A DNA stretch of 64,000 nt from BCD1 sp965230565. Its GTDB lineage: Bacteria; Bacteroidota; Bacteroidia; Chitinophagales; Saprospiraceae. Below, piece after piece: positions 54,841 to 63,925 of the stretch. The notes under the pieces were generated by a model that worked only from the letters and a program-made list of their open reading frames with translations, was not told the DNA's origin and did no database searches. The position numbers and the translations under genes are program-made. How positions within the stretch are numbered: the stretch's first letter is position 1; every line of letters begins with the position of its first letter. The stretch is from assembly GCA_965230565.1 (NCBI GenBank), contig CBDDLH010000003.1:372001-436000 (forward strand). Reading direction: 5' to 3'.

Positions 54841-55599
54841 TCACCACTCCAACCCGGGATAAGCCCGCTGGATGTACTGCATTTCCGCCAACAAATGCCC
54901 AAGGTTTTCAGTATGACGCCCCTGTTTTCCACCACTTTGCATCCATGGAATTTCAGGCTGTATTAGCGTAGCTTCGTTTAAAATCTGTGAAACTTTTTGA
55001 TGGTAAAGCGGTTTGATCTTATCCAAATCTACGCCTATGTCCATTTTGAGCATTTCCCGGTCGATGTCGTCCATTTCAAACAACTCTCCGGTATACATCC
55101 AAAGGTCATCAAGGGCTTCCTGCATCTTTTGGTGGCTCTCTTCCGTTCCGTCACCCAGGCGGATCATCCATTCGGAACTGAATTTGAGATGGTAGGAAAT
55201 TTCTTTCAGGGATTTGGCTGCAATAGCTGCAAGTTGTTCATCACTGCTTTTACATAGTTCTCTGTGGAAGAGGTAGTTGAAAACATCAAATAAAAACTGC
55301 CTGGTGATGGTAGTTCCCCAATGGCCGTTTGGCTGCTCTACCAGTAATACATTGTAGAATTCATGCTCATTACGCTGGAAAGCAAGATCATCTTCGGTTT
55401 TGCCCTGGCCTTCGAGTTGGCCGGCATAAGTGTACAGATTTCTTGACTGACCAATGTAATCAAGGGAGAAATTGGTCAGGGCGATATCCTGCTCCAGGAT
55501 CGGACCGTGGCCACACCATTCTGAAAGGCGCTGACCGAGAATCATGGCATTGTCGGCAATGCGGAGGATGTATTGGAAATGAGCCTCTTGGCTTGTCAT
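54841..55599 (-). CDS. paaC: Phenylacetyl-CoA epoxidase structural subunit PaaC
   Basis: A 252-residue ferritin-like protein that pairs with PaaA in the 1,2-phenylacetyl-CoA epoxidase core. It keeps the iron-type helices in degenerate form (LSEWCGHGPILEQDIALTNF, RNEHEFYNVLLVEQPNGHWG, EISYHLKFSSEWMIRLGDGT) and the C-terminal GGKQGRHTENLGHLLAEMQ. It is the third gene of paaABC, 3 bp behind paaB. PaaD and PaaE, needed for cluster assembly and electron transfer, are not in the window. Confidence 0.95.
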   Translation of the reverse strand: MTSQEAHFQYILRIADNAMILGQRLSEWCGHGPILEQDIALTNFSLDYIGQSRNLYTYAGQLEGQGKTEDDLAFQRNEHEFYNVLLVEQPNGHWGTTITRQFLFDVFNYLFHRELCKSSDEQLAAIAAKSLKEISYHLKFSSEWMIRLGDGTEESHQKMQEALDDLWMYTGELFEMDDIDREMLKMDIGVDLDKIKPLYHQKVSQILNEATLIQPEIPWMQSGGKQGRHTENLGHLLAEMQYIQRAYPGLEW

Positions 55600-55602
55600 A
55601 TC

Positions 55603-55887
55603 TTAGATGTTTTTTACTTCGTCAGGAATAGTATAAAAAGTTGGGTGGCGGTAGACTTTATCGTCTGCCGGTTCAAAGAGGGCATCGTTTTGGTTAGGGC
55701 TCGATGCGGAAATATGCTTTGACTCCACCACCCAAATGCTCACACCTTCGCTACGTCTGGTATAAACATCTCGTGCGTTTTCAATGGCCATTTCAGCATC
55801 AGCAGCATGAAGACTGCCGACGTGTTTATGACTCAAACCATTTTTACTTCTGATGAATACTTCCCAAAGTGGCCAGTTCTTATCCAT
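55603..55887 (-). CDS. paaB: Phenylacetyl-CoA epoxidase subunit PaaB
   Basis: A 94-residue subunit that bridges PaaAC heterodimers. It has the usual WPLWEVFIRSKNGLSHKHVG start, LHAADAEMAIENARDVYTRR and SIWVVESKHI. It lies between paaA (100 bp upstream) and paaC (3 bp downstream). Confidence 0.95.
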   Translation of the reverse strand: MDKNWPLWEVFIRSKNGLSHKHVGSLHAADAEMAIENARDVYTRRSEGVSIWVVESKHISASSPNQNDALFEPADDKVYRHPTFYTIPDEVKNI

Positions 55888-55895
55888 AATATTTT

Positions 55896-55963
55896 GGTTT
55901 CAATGCTCGCAGTGCTCGCTAATTGAAGTGGTTTCAGGGCTCGCGCTGCTCGCTGTTTGATGT
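55896..55963. repeat. 34-bp tandem duplication between paaA and paaB
   Basis: Two directly adjacent copies with exactly 34-bp spacing, both starting GGTTTCA and containing GCTCGC-TGCTCGCT. It lies inside the paa operon, where it might lower expression of paaBC relative to paaA. Confidence 0.7.
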
Positions 55964-55987
55964 TGTTTAATAATGTTTCAAGTGGTT

Positions 55988-56938
55988 TTAGGCGGAAACT
56001 GAGTCGGCTGCTCTTTTTTTGCGCTTTTCGGCCCAGGCCAATGCGGCTTCTCTCACCCAGGCGCCGTCTTCATGGGCCTTGATGCGATCACGCATACGTT
56101 GTTTGTTGCAAGGACCATTGCCTTTGACCACCGCCCAGAATTCGTCCCAGTTGATCTCGCCAAAATCATAATGTCCTCTTTCCGGGTTCCATTTCAGATC
56201 AGGATCAGGAATGGTCAATCCAAGGTATTCTGCTTGAGGAACGGTGACATCCACGAACTGCTGGCGCAATTCATCATTGGTTTTTCTCTTGATCTTCCAC
56301 GCCATAGATTGTTGGGTATGCGGAGAATCTGCATCTCTCGGTCCAAACATCATCAACGAGGGCCACCACCAGCGGTTGATGGAATCCTGCGCCATTTGTT
56401 TTTGCTCTTCAGATCCCTGACACATGGCGATGAGCAATTCATATCCCTGACGCTGGTGGAAACTTTCTTCCTTGCAGATACGGATCATGGCCCGGGAATA
56501 AGGTCCGTAAGAAGTTCGTTGCAACATTACCTGATTCATAATAGCCGCACCGTCTACCAGCCAGCCGATGGTTCCGATATCAGCCCAGTTAAGACTAGGG
56601 TAATTGAAAATACTGGAATATTTCGCTTTGCCTTCGTGCAATTGTTGAATCAATTCGTCACGATCAATGCCTAATGTCTCTGCTGCACTGTAGAGATACA
56701 ATCCGTGTCCCGCTTCATCCTGGATCTTGGCCAGCAGGATGGCTTTCCTGCGCAAACTTGGCGCGCGTGTGATCCAGTTACCTTCCGGCAACATTCCCAC
56801 TACTTCTGAATGGGCATGTTGGGAAATCTGACGGATCAGGGTTTTCCGGTATTTCTCCGGCATCCAGTCTTTTGGTTCGATCTTCTCGTCGGCATCGATC
56901 TTTGCCTGAAAAGCTTTTTCCTGTAATTCGGTGGACAT
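55988..56938 (-). CDS. paaA: Phenylacetyl-CoA epoxidase catalytic subunit PaaA
   Basis: The di-iron oxygenase subunit (316 residues) that makes the ring 1,2-epoxide of phenylacetyl-CoA, the first oxidative step of aerobic hybrid phenylacetate degradation. Iron ligands are in [20 protein letters not shown] (E and ExxH) and in [19 protein letters not shown]. The [19 protein letters not shown] region is conserved. It is the first gene of paaABC, with a promoter and a palindromic operator immediately upstream. Confidence 0.96.
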   Translation of the reverse strand: MSTELQEKAFQAKIDADEKIEPKDWMPEKYRKTLIRQISQHAHSEVVGMLPEGNWITRAPSLRRKAILLAKIQDEAGHGLYLYSAAETLGIDRDELIQQLHEGKAKYSSIFNYPSLNWADIGTIGWLVDGAAIMNQVMLQRTSYGPYSRAMIRICKEESFHQRQGYELLIAMCQGSEEQKQMAQDSINRWWWPSLMMFGPRDADSPHTQQSMAWKIKRKTNDELRQQFVDVTVPQAEYLGLTIPDPDLKWNPERGHYDFGEINWDEFWAVVKGNGPCNKQRMRDRIKAHEDGAWVREAALAWAEKRKKRAADSVSA

Positions 56939-56961
56939 ATCTGGTTAAGTTTTTACTGTTG

Positions 56962-57000
56962 CAAATATACGCTTTTTTATAAAAACGAACATTTGTTCGT
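56962..57000 (-). promoter_or_regulatory. paaA promoter and putative TetR-type (PaaR-like) operator
   Basis: On the minus strand TATATTTG (56962-56969) fits the -7 consensus exactly, 23 bp upstream of the ATG. The palindrome ACGAACATTTGTTCGT (56985-57000) covers the -33 region. Its core GAAC-N4-GTTC matches the site at the tetR promoter (59173-59186) and resembles the PaaR consensus NAACGNNCGTTN described for other bacteria. Confidence 0.6.
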
Positions 57001-57104
57001 ATATTCATAATAAACACACTAGTCTGCTCATTGTTTTCCAATGATCCGGTTCTTAAAACATAATTCAGCAAAAAGCTATTCGGAAAATATAAATGAGCAG
57101 GGGA

Positions 57105-57923
57105 TTATTTTGATGATTTATTTTGATATCCATCAAGTGCCTTTCGAACGCTTCCATATTCAAGTAGCAGTTCCCTTGCCTCGTCCAAAGGCAATTTAAG
57201 CATATTTTTCAACATCTTTGCCCCACGCTCCACCAATTTGGCATTACTCAGCTGCATATCCACCATCTTATTATCCATCACACGACCCAGGCGTATCATG
57301 GCACTTGTAGTGATCATGTTGAGGACGAGTTTCTGAGCAGTCCCCGCCTTCATTCGGGTACTGCCGGTAACGAATTCCGGTCCGGTAACCACAACTACCG
57401 GATAATCGGATTTTTCGGTGATTGTTGCTCCTGGATTACAGGTAATACAACCTGTAGTGATACCATTTTTCTGACAATCATCAAGGCCTTTGACCACATA
57501 AGGCGTTGTACCGGAAGCGGCGATTCCAACCACCACATCTTCTTTATTAATCAGGCGAATTTTGAGGTCTTCCCATGCCTGGGTCGTACTGTCCTCTGCA
57601 TCTTCAACGGCTTTCCTGATCGCGTGATCACCTCCCGCAATGAGCCCGATGACCCAATCGTCAGGAACACCAAAGGTAGGAGGACATTCCGAAGCATCCA
57701 GGATGCCTAATCTTCCACTCGTTCCCGCACCGATGTAAAACAAGCGGCCACCTTTCTCCATTTTTTCAACAATCACTTCAACCAATGCAATGATCTGCGG
57801 CATCGCTTTTTCAACAGCCAAAGGAACGGTTTTGTCCTCCGTATTGATATTGGTGAGCAATTCAGGAATGCTCATCTGTTCAAGATGGCGATATTTGGAA
57901 GGAGATTCGGTAATTTTTTTCAC
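57105..57923 (-). CDS. murQ: N-acetylmuramic acid 6-phosphate etherase
   Basis: Cell-wall recycling enzyme that splits the lactyl ether of MurNAc 6-phosphate to give GlcNAc 6-phosphate and lactate. 272 residues, a little shorter than the ~300 of E. coli. It has a SIS domain with FYIGAGTSGRLGILDASECP then PTFG, VVGIAASGTTPYV, and the signature TGSTRMKAGTAQKLVLNMIT. It lies 33 bp behind metF on the same strand, probably cotranscribed. Confidence 0.95.
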   Translation of the reverse strand: MKKITESPSKYRHLEQMSIPELLTNINTEDKTVPLAVEKAMPQIIALVEVIVEKMEKGGRLFYIGAGTSGRLGILDASECPPTFGVPDDWVIGLIAGGDHAIRKAVEDAEDSTTQAWEDLKIRLINKEDVVVGIAASGTTPYVVKGLDDCQKNGITTGCITCNPGATITEKSDYPVVVVTGPEFVTGSTRMKAGTAQKLVLNMITTSAMIRLGRVMDNKMVDMQLSNAKLVERGAKMLKNMLKLPLDEARELLLEYGSVRKALDGYQNKSSK

Positions 57924-57956
57924 AACCTGAAAATTTAGATGAAGGCAATTATTAGA

Positions 57957-58913
57957 TCAAAAAACTTTTTCCATGATAGCCTGAATCGTATCGGAATCTC
58001 CCATGGTATAATAATGCAGGCAGGGAACTCCAAACTCCTTGAGTTCCTTTGACTGCTGGATACTCCATTCTATACCAACCCGGGTACGCGCATCTGCATC
58101 TTTTGCCGTGGACAGTTCCTTTACCAAATCATCCGGCATATCAATATGGAACAACCGTGGCAGTGAATTCAACTGATATTTTTTGGTAATGGGTTTCAGT
58201 CCCGGAATAATGGGCACATTGATACCTACCTCCCTGCATTTCTTTACATAGTCGAAATACTTCTGATTGTCATAAAACATCTGAGTAACTATGTATTCCG
58301 CCCCCGCATCGATCTTGGCTTTGGTATATTTCAGATCCATATCCAGATTGGGAGATTCAAAATGCTTTTCAGGATACCCGGCTACACCGATGCAAAAATC
58401 TGTTTTGGAACCATTTTCAATATCCTCATGCAGGTATTTTCCATTGTTCATATCCACGATCTGATGGATCAGATCAATGGCATATTGATGACCATCCTCT
58501 TCAGGAATGAATTTACCGTCAAACTGCCTGGCATCACCTCTGAGGGCCAACACATTATTGATATTTAAAAAATTGAGGTCGATCAACGCATTTTCAGTAT
58601 CCTCTTTGGTAAACCCTCCACAAATCAAATGCGGCACGGCATCAACGCCATAACGGTGCATGATGGCAGCACAAATCCCAACCGTACCCGGCCGTTTTCT
58701 TATCGCTACCTTCTCGAAATATCCACTGGAGCGTTTTTTATAGATAAAATCCTCCCGATGATAGGTTACATCAATAAAGGGTGGCTTGAATTCCATCAAA
58801 GGATCCAGCGCATCAAAAATTGCCTGCATACTGCCTCCCTTCAAAGGAGGAAGCACCTCGAATGAAGCCAGCGTCTGGCCATTTGCCTTTTCAAAATATT
58901 TGGTGACTTTCAT
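57957..58913 (-). CDS. metF: Methylenetetrahydrofolate reductase
   Basis: FAD enzyme of 318 residues that reduces 5,10-methylene- to 5-methyl-tetrahydrofolate for methionine synthesis. A TIM barrel is visible with SFEVLPPLKGG, DVTYHREDF, NVLALRGDARQ, DFCIGVAGYPEKHFESPNLD, the flavin/folate region AGAEYIVTQMFYDNQKYFDY and PIIPGLKPI. I see no S-box or other riboswitch in the 250-bp leader. Confidence 0.95.
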   Translation of the reverse strand: MKVTKYFEKANGQTLASFEVLPPLKGGSMQAIFDALDPLMEFKPPFIDVTYHREDFIYKKRSSGYFEKVAIRKRPGTVGICAAIMHRYGVDAVPHLICGGFTKEDTENALIDLNFLNINNVLALRGDARQFDGKFIPEEDGHQYAIDLIHQIVDMNNGKYLHEDIENGSKTDFCIGVAGYPEKHFESPNLDMDLKYTKAKIDAGAEYIVTQMFYDNQKYFDYVKKCREVGINVPIIPGLKPITKKYQLNSLPRLFHIDMPDDLVKELSTAKDADARTRVGIEWSIQQSKELKEFGVPCLHYYTMGDSDTIQAIMEKVF

Positions 58914-59138
58914 CTGCTTATAAGTATCATTAAGTCCGAGGTCTTTTTGGTAAGGGCAGTTTCAAGATGCAAAACTACAATTATATTCTTTTTACTTGCA
59001 CCTCATCCCTAAATTCCTGTTAGGAATCGGACAAATTTTACTGGTCGAATTAAGACTATAGAAAAAAGAAAAAATACGGGATTTAATCGATAAAACAGGG
59101 AAATTCGTCGTGACTCCTATTCCTTTCAGCAATAGCTA

Positions 59139-59186
59139 TTGCATTTTTTAAAATTATTTTTATATCTTTGACTGACCGTTCGTTCA
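59139..59186 (+). promoter_or_regulatory. tetR promoter with operator at the start site
   Basis: TTG (59139-59141), 21 bp, then -7 element TATCTTTG (59163-59170). The palindrome-like TGACCGTTCGTTCA (59173-59186; complement TGAACGAACGGTCA) lies exactly where transcription would begin. It indicates autorepression. Confidence 0.65.
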
Positions 59187-59197
59187 ATAATAAATTT

Positions 59198-59782
59198 ATG
59201 TCGCCGAAATCAGAAGATCAATTTGAAGCCATCAGGCAAAAAAGCATGACCAACATCAAGGATACTGCAATGGAGTTATTTGCGCATCACGGGTATCACA
59301 GTACCTCTATTAGTAAGATTGCCAAAGAAGCCGGCATATCGAAAGGATTGATGTACAACTACTTCGAAAGCAAGAAAGCCTTATTGCATGAAATTCTGCT
59401 GGACACCATTGAAATCACCGAAGCAGCTGTAATGGAAGTGATGCAGCCAGATGATCCTCCTTTTGAACAATTGCGAAAAATAATGGATGCTCTGATCAAA
59501 AGCGTTCAGGATGACATTCACCACTGGAAATTGTTAACTGCCCTAGCTGCCCAGAAAGATGTCATGGAGGAAGTCCAGGATATAGTTATGGATAAACAAA
59601 AAGACTTCATGGAAAGCGGCCTCAGGATCTTCAGTCAATTGAACGTTGAAAATCCCGAATTGGAAGTCATGGTTTTTGGAGCCTTGCTGGACGGAATTTT
59701 CCTGCATTATCTAAGTTTTCCTGAGACTTATCCTCTGGAAGAGGTGAAACAATATATTCTTAATAAATACGAACCAAAATAA
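59198..59782 (+). CDS. TetR/AcrR-family transcriptional regulator
   Basis: A 194-residue regulator from ATG 59198 (MSPKSEDQFEAIRQK); a longer frame would pass through the operator. The N-terminal HTH is clear: MELFAHHGYHSTSISKIAKE then AGISKGLMYNYFESKKALLH. The rest is a helical ligand-binding domain. The next gene begins 10 bp later, so it heads the LolA/FtsX/ABC cassette. A matching site at the paaA promoter, 2 kb away, suggests that paaABC is also a target (inference). Confidence 0.92.
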   Translation: MSPKSEDQFEAIRQKSMTNIKDTAMELFAHHGYHSTSISKIAKEAGISKGLMYNYFESKKALLHEILLDTIEITEAAVMEVMQPDDPPFEQLRKIMDALIKSVQDDIHHWKLLTALAAQKDVMEEVQDIVMDKQKDFMESGLRIFSQLNVENPELEVMVFGALLDGIFLHYLSFPETYPLEEVKQYILNKYEPK

Positions 59783-59792
59783 TTTCAATACG

Positions 59793-60557
59793 ATGAAGTC
59801 AATAAAATTACTGATAACCGCTTTTTTCATCCTGGGGCTTTCCACTGTTGTAACTTCTCAGAACACCCCTACCGCTAAAGAGATCATAAAAATCTCTGAT
59901 GAAAAAGTCCGCGGAATAAATAGTTATGCCGAACTGTCGATGAAGATCATTCGTCCTGACTGGTCCAGGGAGATGAAAATGAAAAGCTGGAGCAAAGGGG
60001 ACGAACTCGCGCTTATCGTCATCACCGCCCCGGCCCGTGACCGAGGCATGGGTTTTCTCAAAAGAGGCAACGAAATGTGGAACTGGCAGCCGAGTATTGA
60101 CAGGACTATCAAACTTCCTCCATCCATGATGCTGCAATCCTGGATGGGTTCCGATTTCACTAACGATGATCTCGTTAAACAATCTTCTCTGGTGGTCGAC
60201 TATACGCACAAAATGCTGGGAAAAGAAACGGTGCAAGGCCGTGAATGTTATAAAATCCAGCTCACACCGCTTGAGGATGCTCCGGTAGTTTGGGGAAAGG
60301 TCATCATGTGGATTGATGTAAAAGAATACATGCAGCTTAAAGTCGAATTCTATGATGAAGACGATTATCTCGTAAATACCATGCTGGGTAAAAACATCAA
60401 GATGCTTGGCGGCAAATTGCTCCCTGCTGTATTGGAAGTCATTCCCGAGGAGGAAGAAGGTAATAAAACTGTCATTGAGTACCTGTCACTTGATTTTAAA
60501 CAAACCAAAAAGGATGATTTTTATTCCATTCAAAACCTGAAGCGAGTCAGGTATTAG
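59793..60557 (+). CDS. LolA-like outer-membrane lipoprotein-sorting family protein
   Basis: A 254-residue exported protein with a signal peptide (MKSIKLLITAFFILGLSTVV, ending TSQ). The rest has the open half-barrel pattern of the LolA/LolB-like family: INSYAELSMKIIRPDWSREM, RGMGFLKRGNEMWNWQPSID, GSDFTNDDLV, LTPLEDAPVVWGKVIMWID. Proteins of this group usually occur with FtsX/LolCE-type permeases or MMPL transporters and carry a lipid or lipoprotein through the periplasm. It lies between the TetR gene and two permease genes in the same direction. Confidence 0.88.
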   Translation: MKSIKLLITAFFILGLSTVVTSQNTPTAKEIIKISDEKVRGINSYAELSMKIIRPDWSREMKMKSWSKGDELALIVITAPARDRGMGFLKRGNEMWNWQPSIDRTIKLPPSMMLQSWMGSDFTNDDLVKQSSLVVDYTHKMLGKETVQGRECYKIQLTPLEDAPVVWGKVIMWIDVKEYMQLKVEFYDEDDYLVNTMLGKNIKMLGGKLLPAVLEVIPEEEEGNKTVIEYLSLDFKQTKKDDFYSIQNLKRVRY

Positions 60558-60633
60558 GAATAGGAAAAGTGATGATTGCAGGATGATCAGTTTTGAGTGA
60601 AAAACTAACAAAAAACGTAAATACACCTATCTA

Positions 60634-61860
60634 ATGTTACTAAAACTATCATGGAGAAATATCTGGCGGAATAAATGGCGTACGGGAATCACTGCCGCTT
60701 CCATTTTCTTCGCCGTTCTCTTCTCCATTTTTATGAATTCCATTCAAAAAGGAGCATGGGTCAGGATGATGGATAACGTAGTCAATTTTTACTACAGCTA
60801 CGGTCAGATCCAGAAAAAGGGATACTGGGAGGATAAATCCATCAACAAGTCTATGGTCCTGAATGATGAGATACTAAATCTTCCGGGTGAGATCAGCGGT
60901 CTGGAACAAGTTGTTCCGCGACTGGAATCCTTTGCCCTGGCTTCCTATGGCGAACAGACCAGCGGGATGCTCGTCGTAGGAGTAGATCCCGCACTCGAGG
61001 ACGAACTCACCAACCTCAAAGATCGCCTTACAGAGGGGGAATACTTTTCAGATGAGGACCAAAGTGTCATCATTGCGGAAGGAGTAAAAAGCCTGTTAAA
61101 AATAAACGTAGGTGACTCCATCGTGCTGATTAGCCAGGGGTATCACGGTATCAATGCTGCCGGAAAATACCCTGTTAAAGGCATCGTCAAATTCAATTCA
61201 CCTGAATTGAACAAAAGAATGATCTACCTGCCCCTAAAAACGTCTCAATACTTTTTTGGAGCAGACGACCTGGTCTCTTCCGTAGCTTTAAAACTCAGCT
61301 CAAGAAACGACCTGGAAGACGTGTTGGAAGATTTAAATACCCGACTGGACACCAGCGAATACAAAATGATGGCCTGGCAGGAAATAATGCCTGAGCTGGT
61401 TGAAGCCCAAAAAACGGATGCTGCTGGAAATTACATCATTTTGATGGTGCTCTATTTCATTATCAGCTTCGGCATTTTCGGAACGATCCTGATGATGACC
61501 AAAGAACGGGAGTATGAATTTGGCATTCTGATCTCTATAGGAATGAAACGTCGCCTACTGGCCATTTCCGTGTGGCTGGAAATTGTACTCCTGGGTTTTC
61601 TGGGAGCAGGTCTGGGGATTTTAGGCAGTATTCCTCTGGTTCATTATTTCAAAGTTAACCCTATCGATCTGAGCGGTATGGGAGAAGAAATGAGTGGCGC
61701 CTATGATAAATGGGGGTTTGACCCCATTCTGCCTACGGTTTTCGAGTGGCCCATTTTTATTTATCAGGGAGTCATTGTATTCCTGATCACTTCATTGCTT
61801 GCGCTGTTTGCCATTTGGAAAATAAGAAGGCTCAAGCCAATGGAAGCTATGCGTGGTTAA
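60634..61860 (+). CDS. FtsX-like ABC transporter permease 1 (LolC/E-MacB type)
   Basis: A 408-residue inner-membrane protein. The start LKLSWRNIWRNKWRTGIT precedes the first transmembrane helix (about 18-38). A periplasmic domain of about 240 residues follows, then three helices (about 268-290, 315-340, 370-395), ending IRRLKPMEAMRG. This is the four-helix FtsX/MacB layout. It pairs with the next permease and the ATPase. Confidence 0.93.
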   Translation: MLLKLSWRNIWRNKWRTGITAASIFFAVLFSIFMNSIQKGAWVRMMDNVVNFYYSYGQIQKKGYWEDKSINKSMVLNDEILNLPGEISGLEQVVPRLESFALASYGEQTSGMLVVGVDPALEDELTNLKDRLTEGEYFSDEDQSVIIAEGVKSLLKINVGDSIVLISQGYHGINAAGKYPVKGIVKFNSPELNKRMIYLPLKTSQYFFGADDLVSSVALKLSSRNDLEDVLEDLNTRLDTSEYKMMAWQEIMPELVEAQKTDAAGNYIILMVLYFIISFGIFGTILMMTKEREYEFGILISIGMKRRLLAISVWLEIVLLGFLGAGLGILGSIPLVHYFKVNPIDLSGMGEEMSGAYDKWGFDPILPTVFEWPIFIYQGVIVFLITSLLALFAIWKIRRLKPMEAMRG

Positions 61861-61953
61861 AAAAGAAAATAAGGAAAGACCTGGGGTTAGAAACAAGCTG
61901 GATAAAGAAGCAGTAATCAGGTCTTTTTTAAAACATAAAAAATATTTAACAAG

Positions 61954-63171
61954 ATGTTATTCAAAATTTCATGGCGGAATATCTGGCGAAACCCTACACG
62001 CAGCCTGGTGGTTATCGGGGCAATTATTGCAGGGGTCTGGTCTGTCATTTTCCTCGCAGGAGTTGCTGCAGGTATGATGGACAGCTACGTCGACAATGCC
62101 ATAGATAACGAGATCTCCCACATACAGGTGCATCACCCGGAGTTCATCAAAGAAAAAGAAACCAAATATTACATGGAGGGCTTTGATCAACTCCTGAAAA
62201 AAGCCGCATCTGCAGAAGGAGTGACTGCCGTCTCCGGCAGGTCTTTGACCAATGCCATGATCGCTTCAGGAAGGAGCACCCGGGGCATAAAGGTAGCCGG
62301 AATCTCACCTGAGTCTGAATCACAGGTCACCGGCATTCACGAGAAAATGGTCCAGGGAGAATACCTCAATGGAAAAGGAAAAAACCCGATCCTCGTCAGC
62401 CAGGTGACCGCAGAAAAGTTGAAATTAAAACTGCGGTCAAAGGTCGTGATTACCATGCAGGATCTCAATGGTGAAATTACTGCTGGGGCTTTCCGGGTAG
62501 CCGGCATCTTTGAGTCCGGCAACAATATGTACGACGAAACCATAGCCTTTGTCCGATACAAAGACCTCAACAGAATCCTCGGCAAGGAAAACATCGGACA
62601 TGAAATCGCCATAAGGGTAGAAGGTCTGGAAACGCTGGATTCAAGTAAAGCAATACTGCAAAAAGATTTACCCGAACAATTGGTACAGACATACAAGGAA
62701 ATTTCACCGGAGCTGGAACTTTTCCAGACCCAAATCCGCGCAGCCGCCAGAGTATACCTGGGTATTTTTATGCTGGCACTCATTTTTGGCATTGTCAACA
62801 CCATGTTGATGACGGTATTGGAGCGAACCAGAGAACTGGGCATGCTCATGTCTGTAGGCATGAATAAAGGCAGGGTATTTCTGATGATCATGCTGGAAAC
62901 TTTGCTACTGGCAATTGTCTCAGCCCCGATAGGGCTGGGCATCGGTTACCTGACAACAAACCACTTCAGCAAAACAGGTATCAATTTATCCATTTTTTCC
63001 GGAGAAGGTATGAAACAGTTCGGAATGTCCACTTTTATTTATCCGACTGTCGATACAGGCATTTATATCGATCTGGCAATTGCGGTAGCTGCTACAGCAC
63101 TGATCGCCTCAGTTTATCCTGCAATCAAAGCCATAATTCTGAGCCCTGTTGAAGCCATCAGGAAAATCTAA
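61954..63171 (+). CDS. FtsX-like ABC transporter permease 2
   Basis: A 405-residue paralogue of the preceding permease with the same layout: LFKISWRNIWRNPTRSLVV, one helix, a periplasmic domain (about 45-265), then three C-terminal helices and the end SPVEAIRKI. The two permeases would form a heterodimer like LolC/LolE. ATG 61954 is chosen because it aligns with permease 1. The 93-bp gap to permease 1 holds no separate gene. Confidence 0.93.
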   Translation: MLFKISWRNIWRNPTRSLVVIGAIIAGVWSVIFLAGVAAGMMDSYVDNAIDNEISHIQVHHPEFIKEKETKYYMEGFDQLLKKAASAEGVTAVSGRSLTNAMIASGRSTRGIKVAGISPESESQVTGIHEKMVQGEYLNGKGKNPILVSQVTAEKLKLKLRSKVVITMQDLNGEITAGAFRVAGIFESGNNMYDETIAFVRYKDLNRILGKENIGHEIAIRVEGLETLDSSKAILQKDLPEQLVQTYKEISPELELFQTQIRAAARVYLGIFMLALIFGIVNTMLMTVLERTRELGMLMSVGMNKGRVFLMIMLETLLLAIVSAPIGLGIGYLTTNHFSKTGINLSIFSGEGMKQFGMSTFIYPTVDTGIYIDLAIAVAATALIASVYPAIKAIILSPVEAIRKI

Positions 63172-63236
63172 CGTTGATAATTCAAAGAAATCAATCCTTG
63201 TAAAAAACAAAAAAGCAAACCACAATTCTTAATAAG

Positions 63237-63920
63237 ATGAAAGTCATAGAAACAAAAAATCTGGAAAAAACATATAACCCGAATACGATCCCGGTTCATG
63301 CCTTACGAGGGGTTTCTCTCGAAATAAACAAAGGAGAATTCACTGCCATCGTGGGACCTTCAGGGTCAGGTAAAACGACCTTATTGAATATCATAGGAGG
63401 GCTGGATCGCCCTACTTCAGGTAACATTATTGTCGATGGTCAGAACATTTCGAAACTCAGTGGCAACCAACTGATCAATTTCCGCCGTGACAAGATAGGT
63501 TTTGTTTTCCAGGCCTATAACCTGATCCCCGTTTTCACGGCCAGGGAAAATGTAGAATTCATTATGCTGTTGCAAAAAAGGCCTCAGGAAGAAAGAGAAG
63601 CCCGCACCGCCGAATTGCTGGAAGCCGTTGGATTAGTCACCGAAACCGACAGACGCCCTGCCAAACTCTCCGGTGGACAACAACAGCGGGTGGCCGTTGC
63701 AAGGGCGCTGGCATCGAGGCCAACATTCGTTTTGGCCGATGAACCTACAGCCAACCTCGATTCTGCATCAACGACCAACCTGTTGGATATCATGGCCAAG
63801 TTAAATGAAGAAGAAAACATGACCTTCGTTTTTTCCACCCACGATCAAAGAGTGATTGACCGGGCCAAACGGGTGGTTACGCTGGAGGATGGGATGATTG
63901 TTTCGGATGTATTGAAATAA
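63237..63920 (+). CDS. ABC transporter ATP-binding protein (LolD/MacB type)
   Basis: A 227-residue ATPase that energises the two FtsX-like permeases. It has Walker A GPSGSGKTTLL (about 39-49), the Q-loop in GFVFQAYNLIP, signature LSGGQQQRVAVARAL, Walker B FVLADEPTANLD and the H-loop FSTHD. Class members LolD, MacB and FtsE act on lipoproteins, peptides or cell-division substrates rather than importing solutes. The linked LolA-like protein favours lipid or lipoprotein transfer to the outer membrane. Confidence 0.95.
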   Translation: MKVIETKNLEKTYNPNTIPVHALRGVSLEINKGEFTAIVGPSGSGKTTLLNIIGGLDRPTSGNIIVDGQNISKLSGNQLINFRRDKIGFVFQAYNLIPVFTARENVEFIMLLQKRPQEEREARTAELLEAVGLVTETDRRPAKLSGGQQQRVAVARALASRPTFVLADEPTANLDSASTTNLLDIMAKLNEEENMTFVFSTHDQRVIDRAKRVVTLEDGMIVSDVLK

Positions 63921-63925
63921 TACGA

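Noticed and set aside
58914..59138. SAM riboswitch upstream of metF
   Set aside because: No S-box core or fitting helix pattern could be found in the leader.
61853..62077. Plus-strand frame of 74 codons between and into the permease genes
   Set aside because: It mostly overlaps permease 2 in another frame and has no features of its own.
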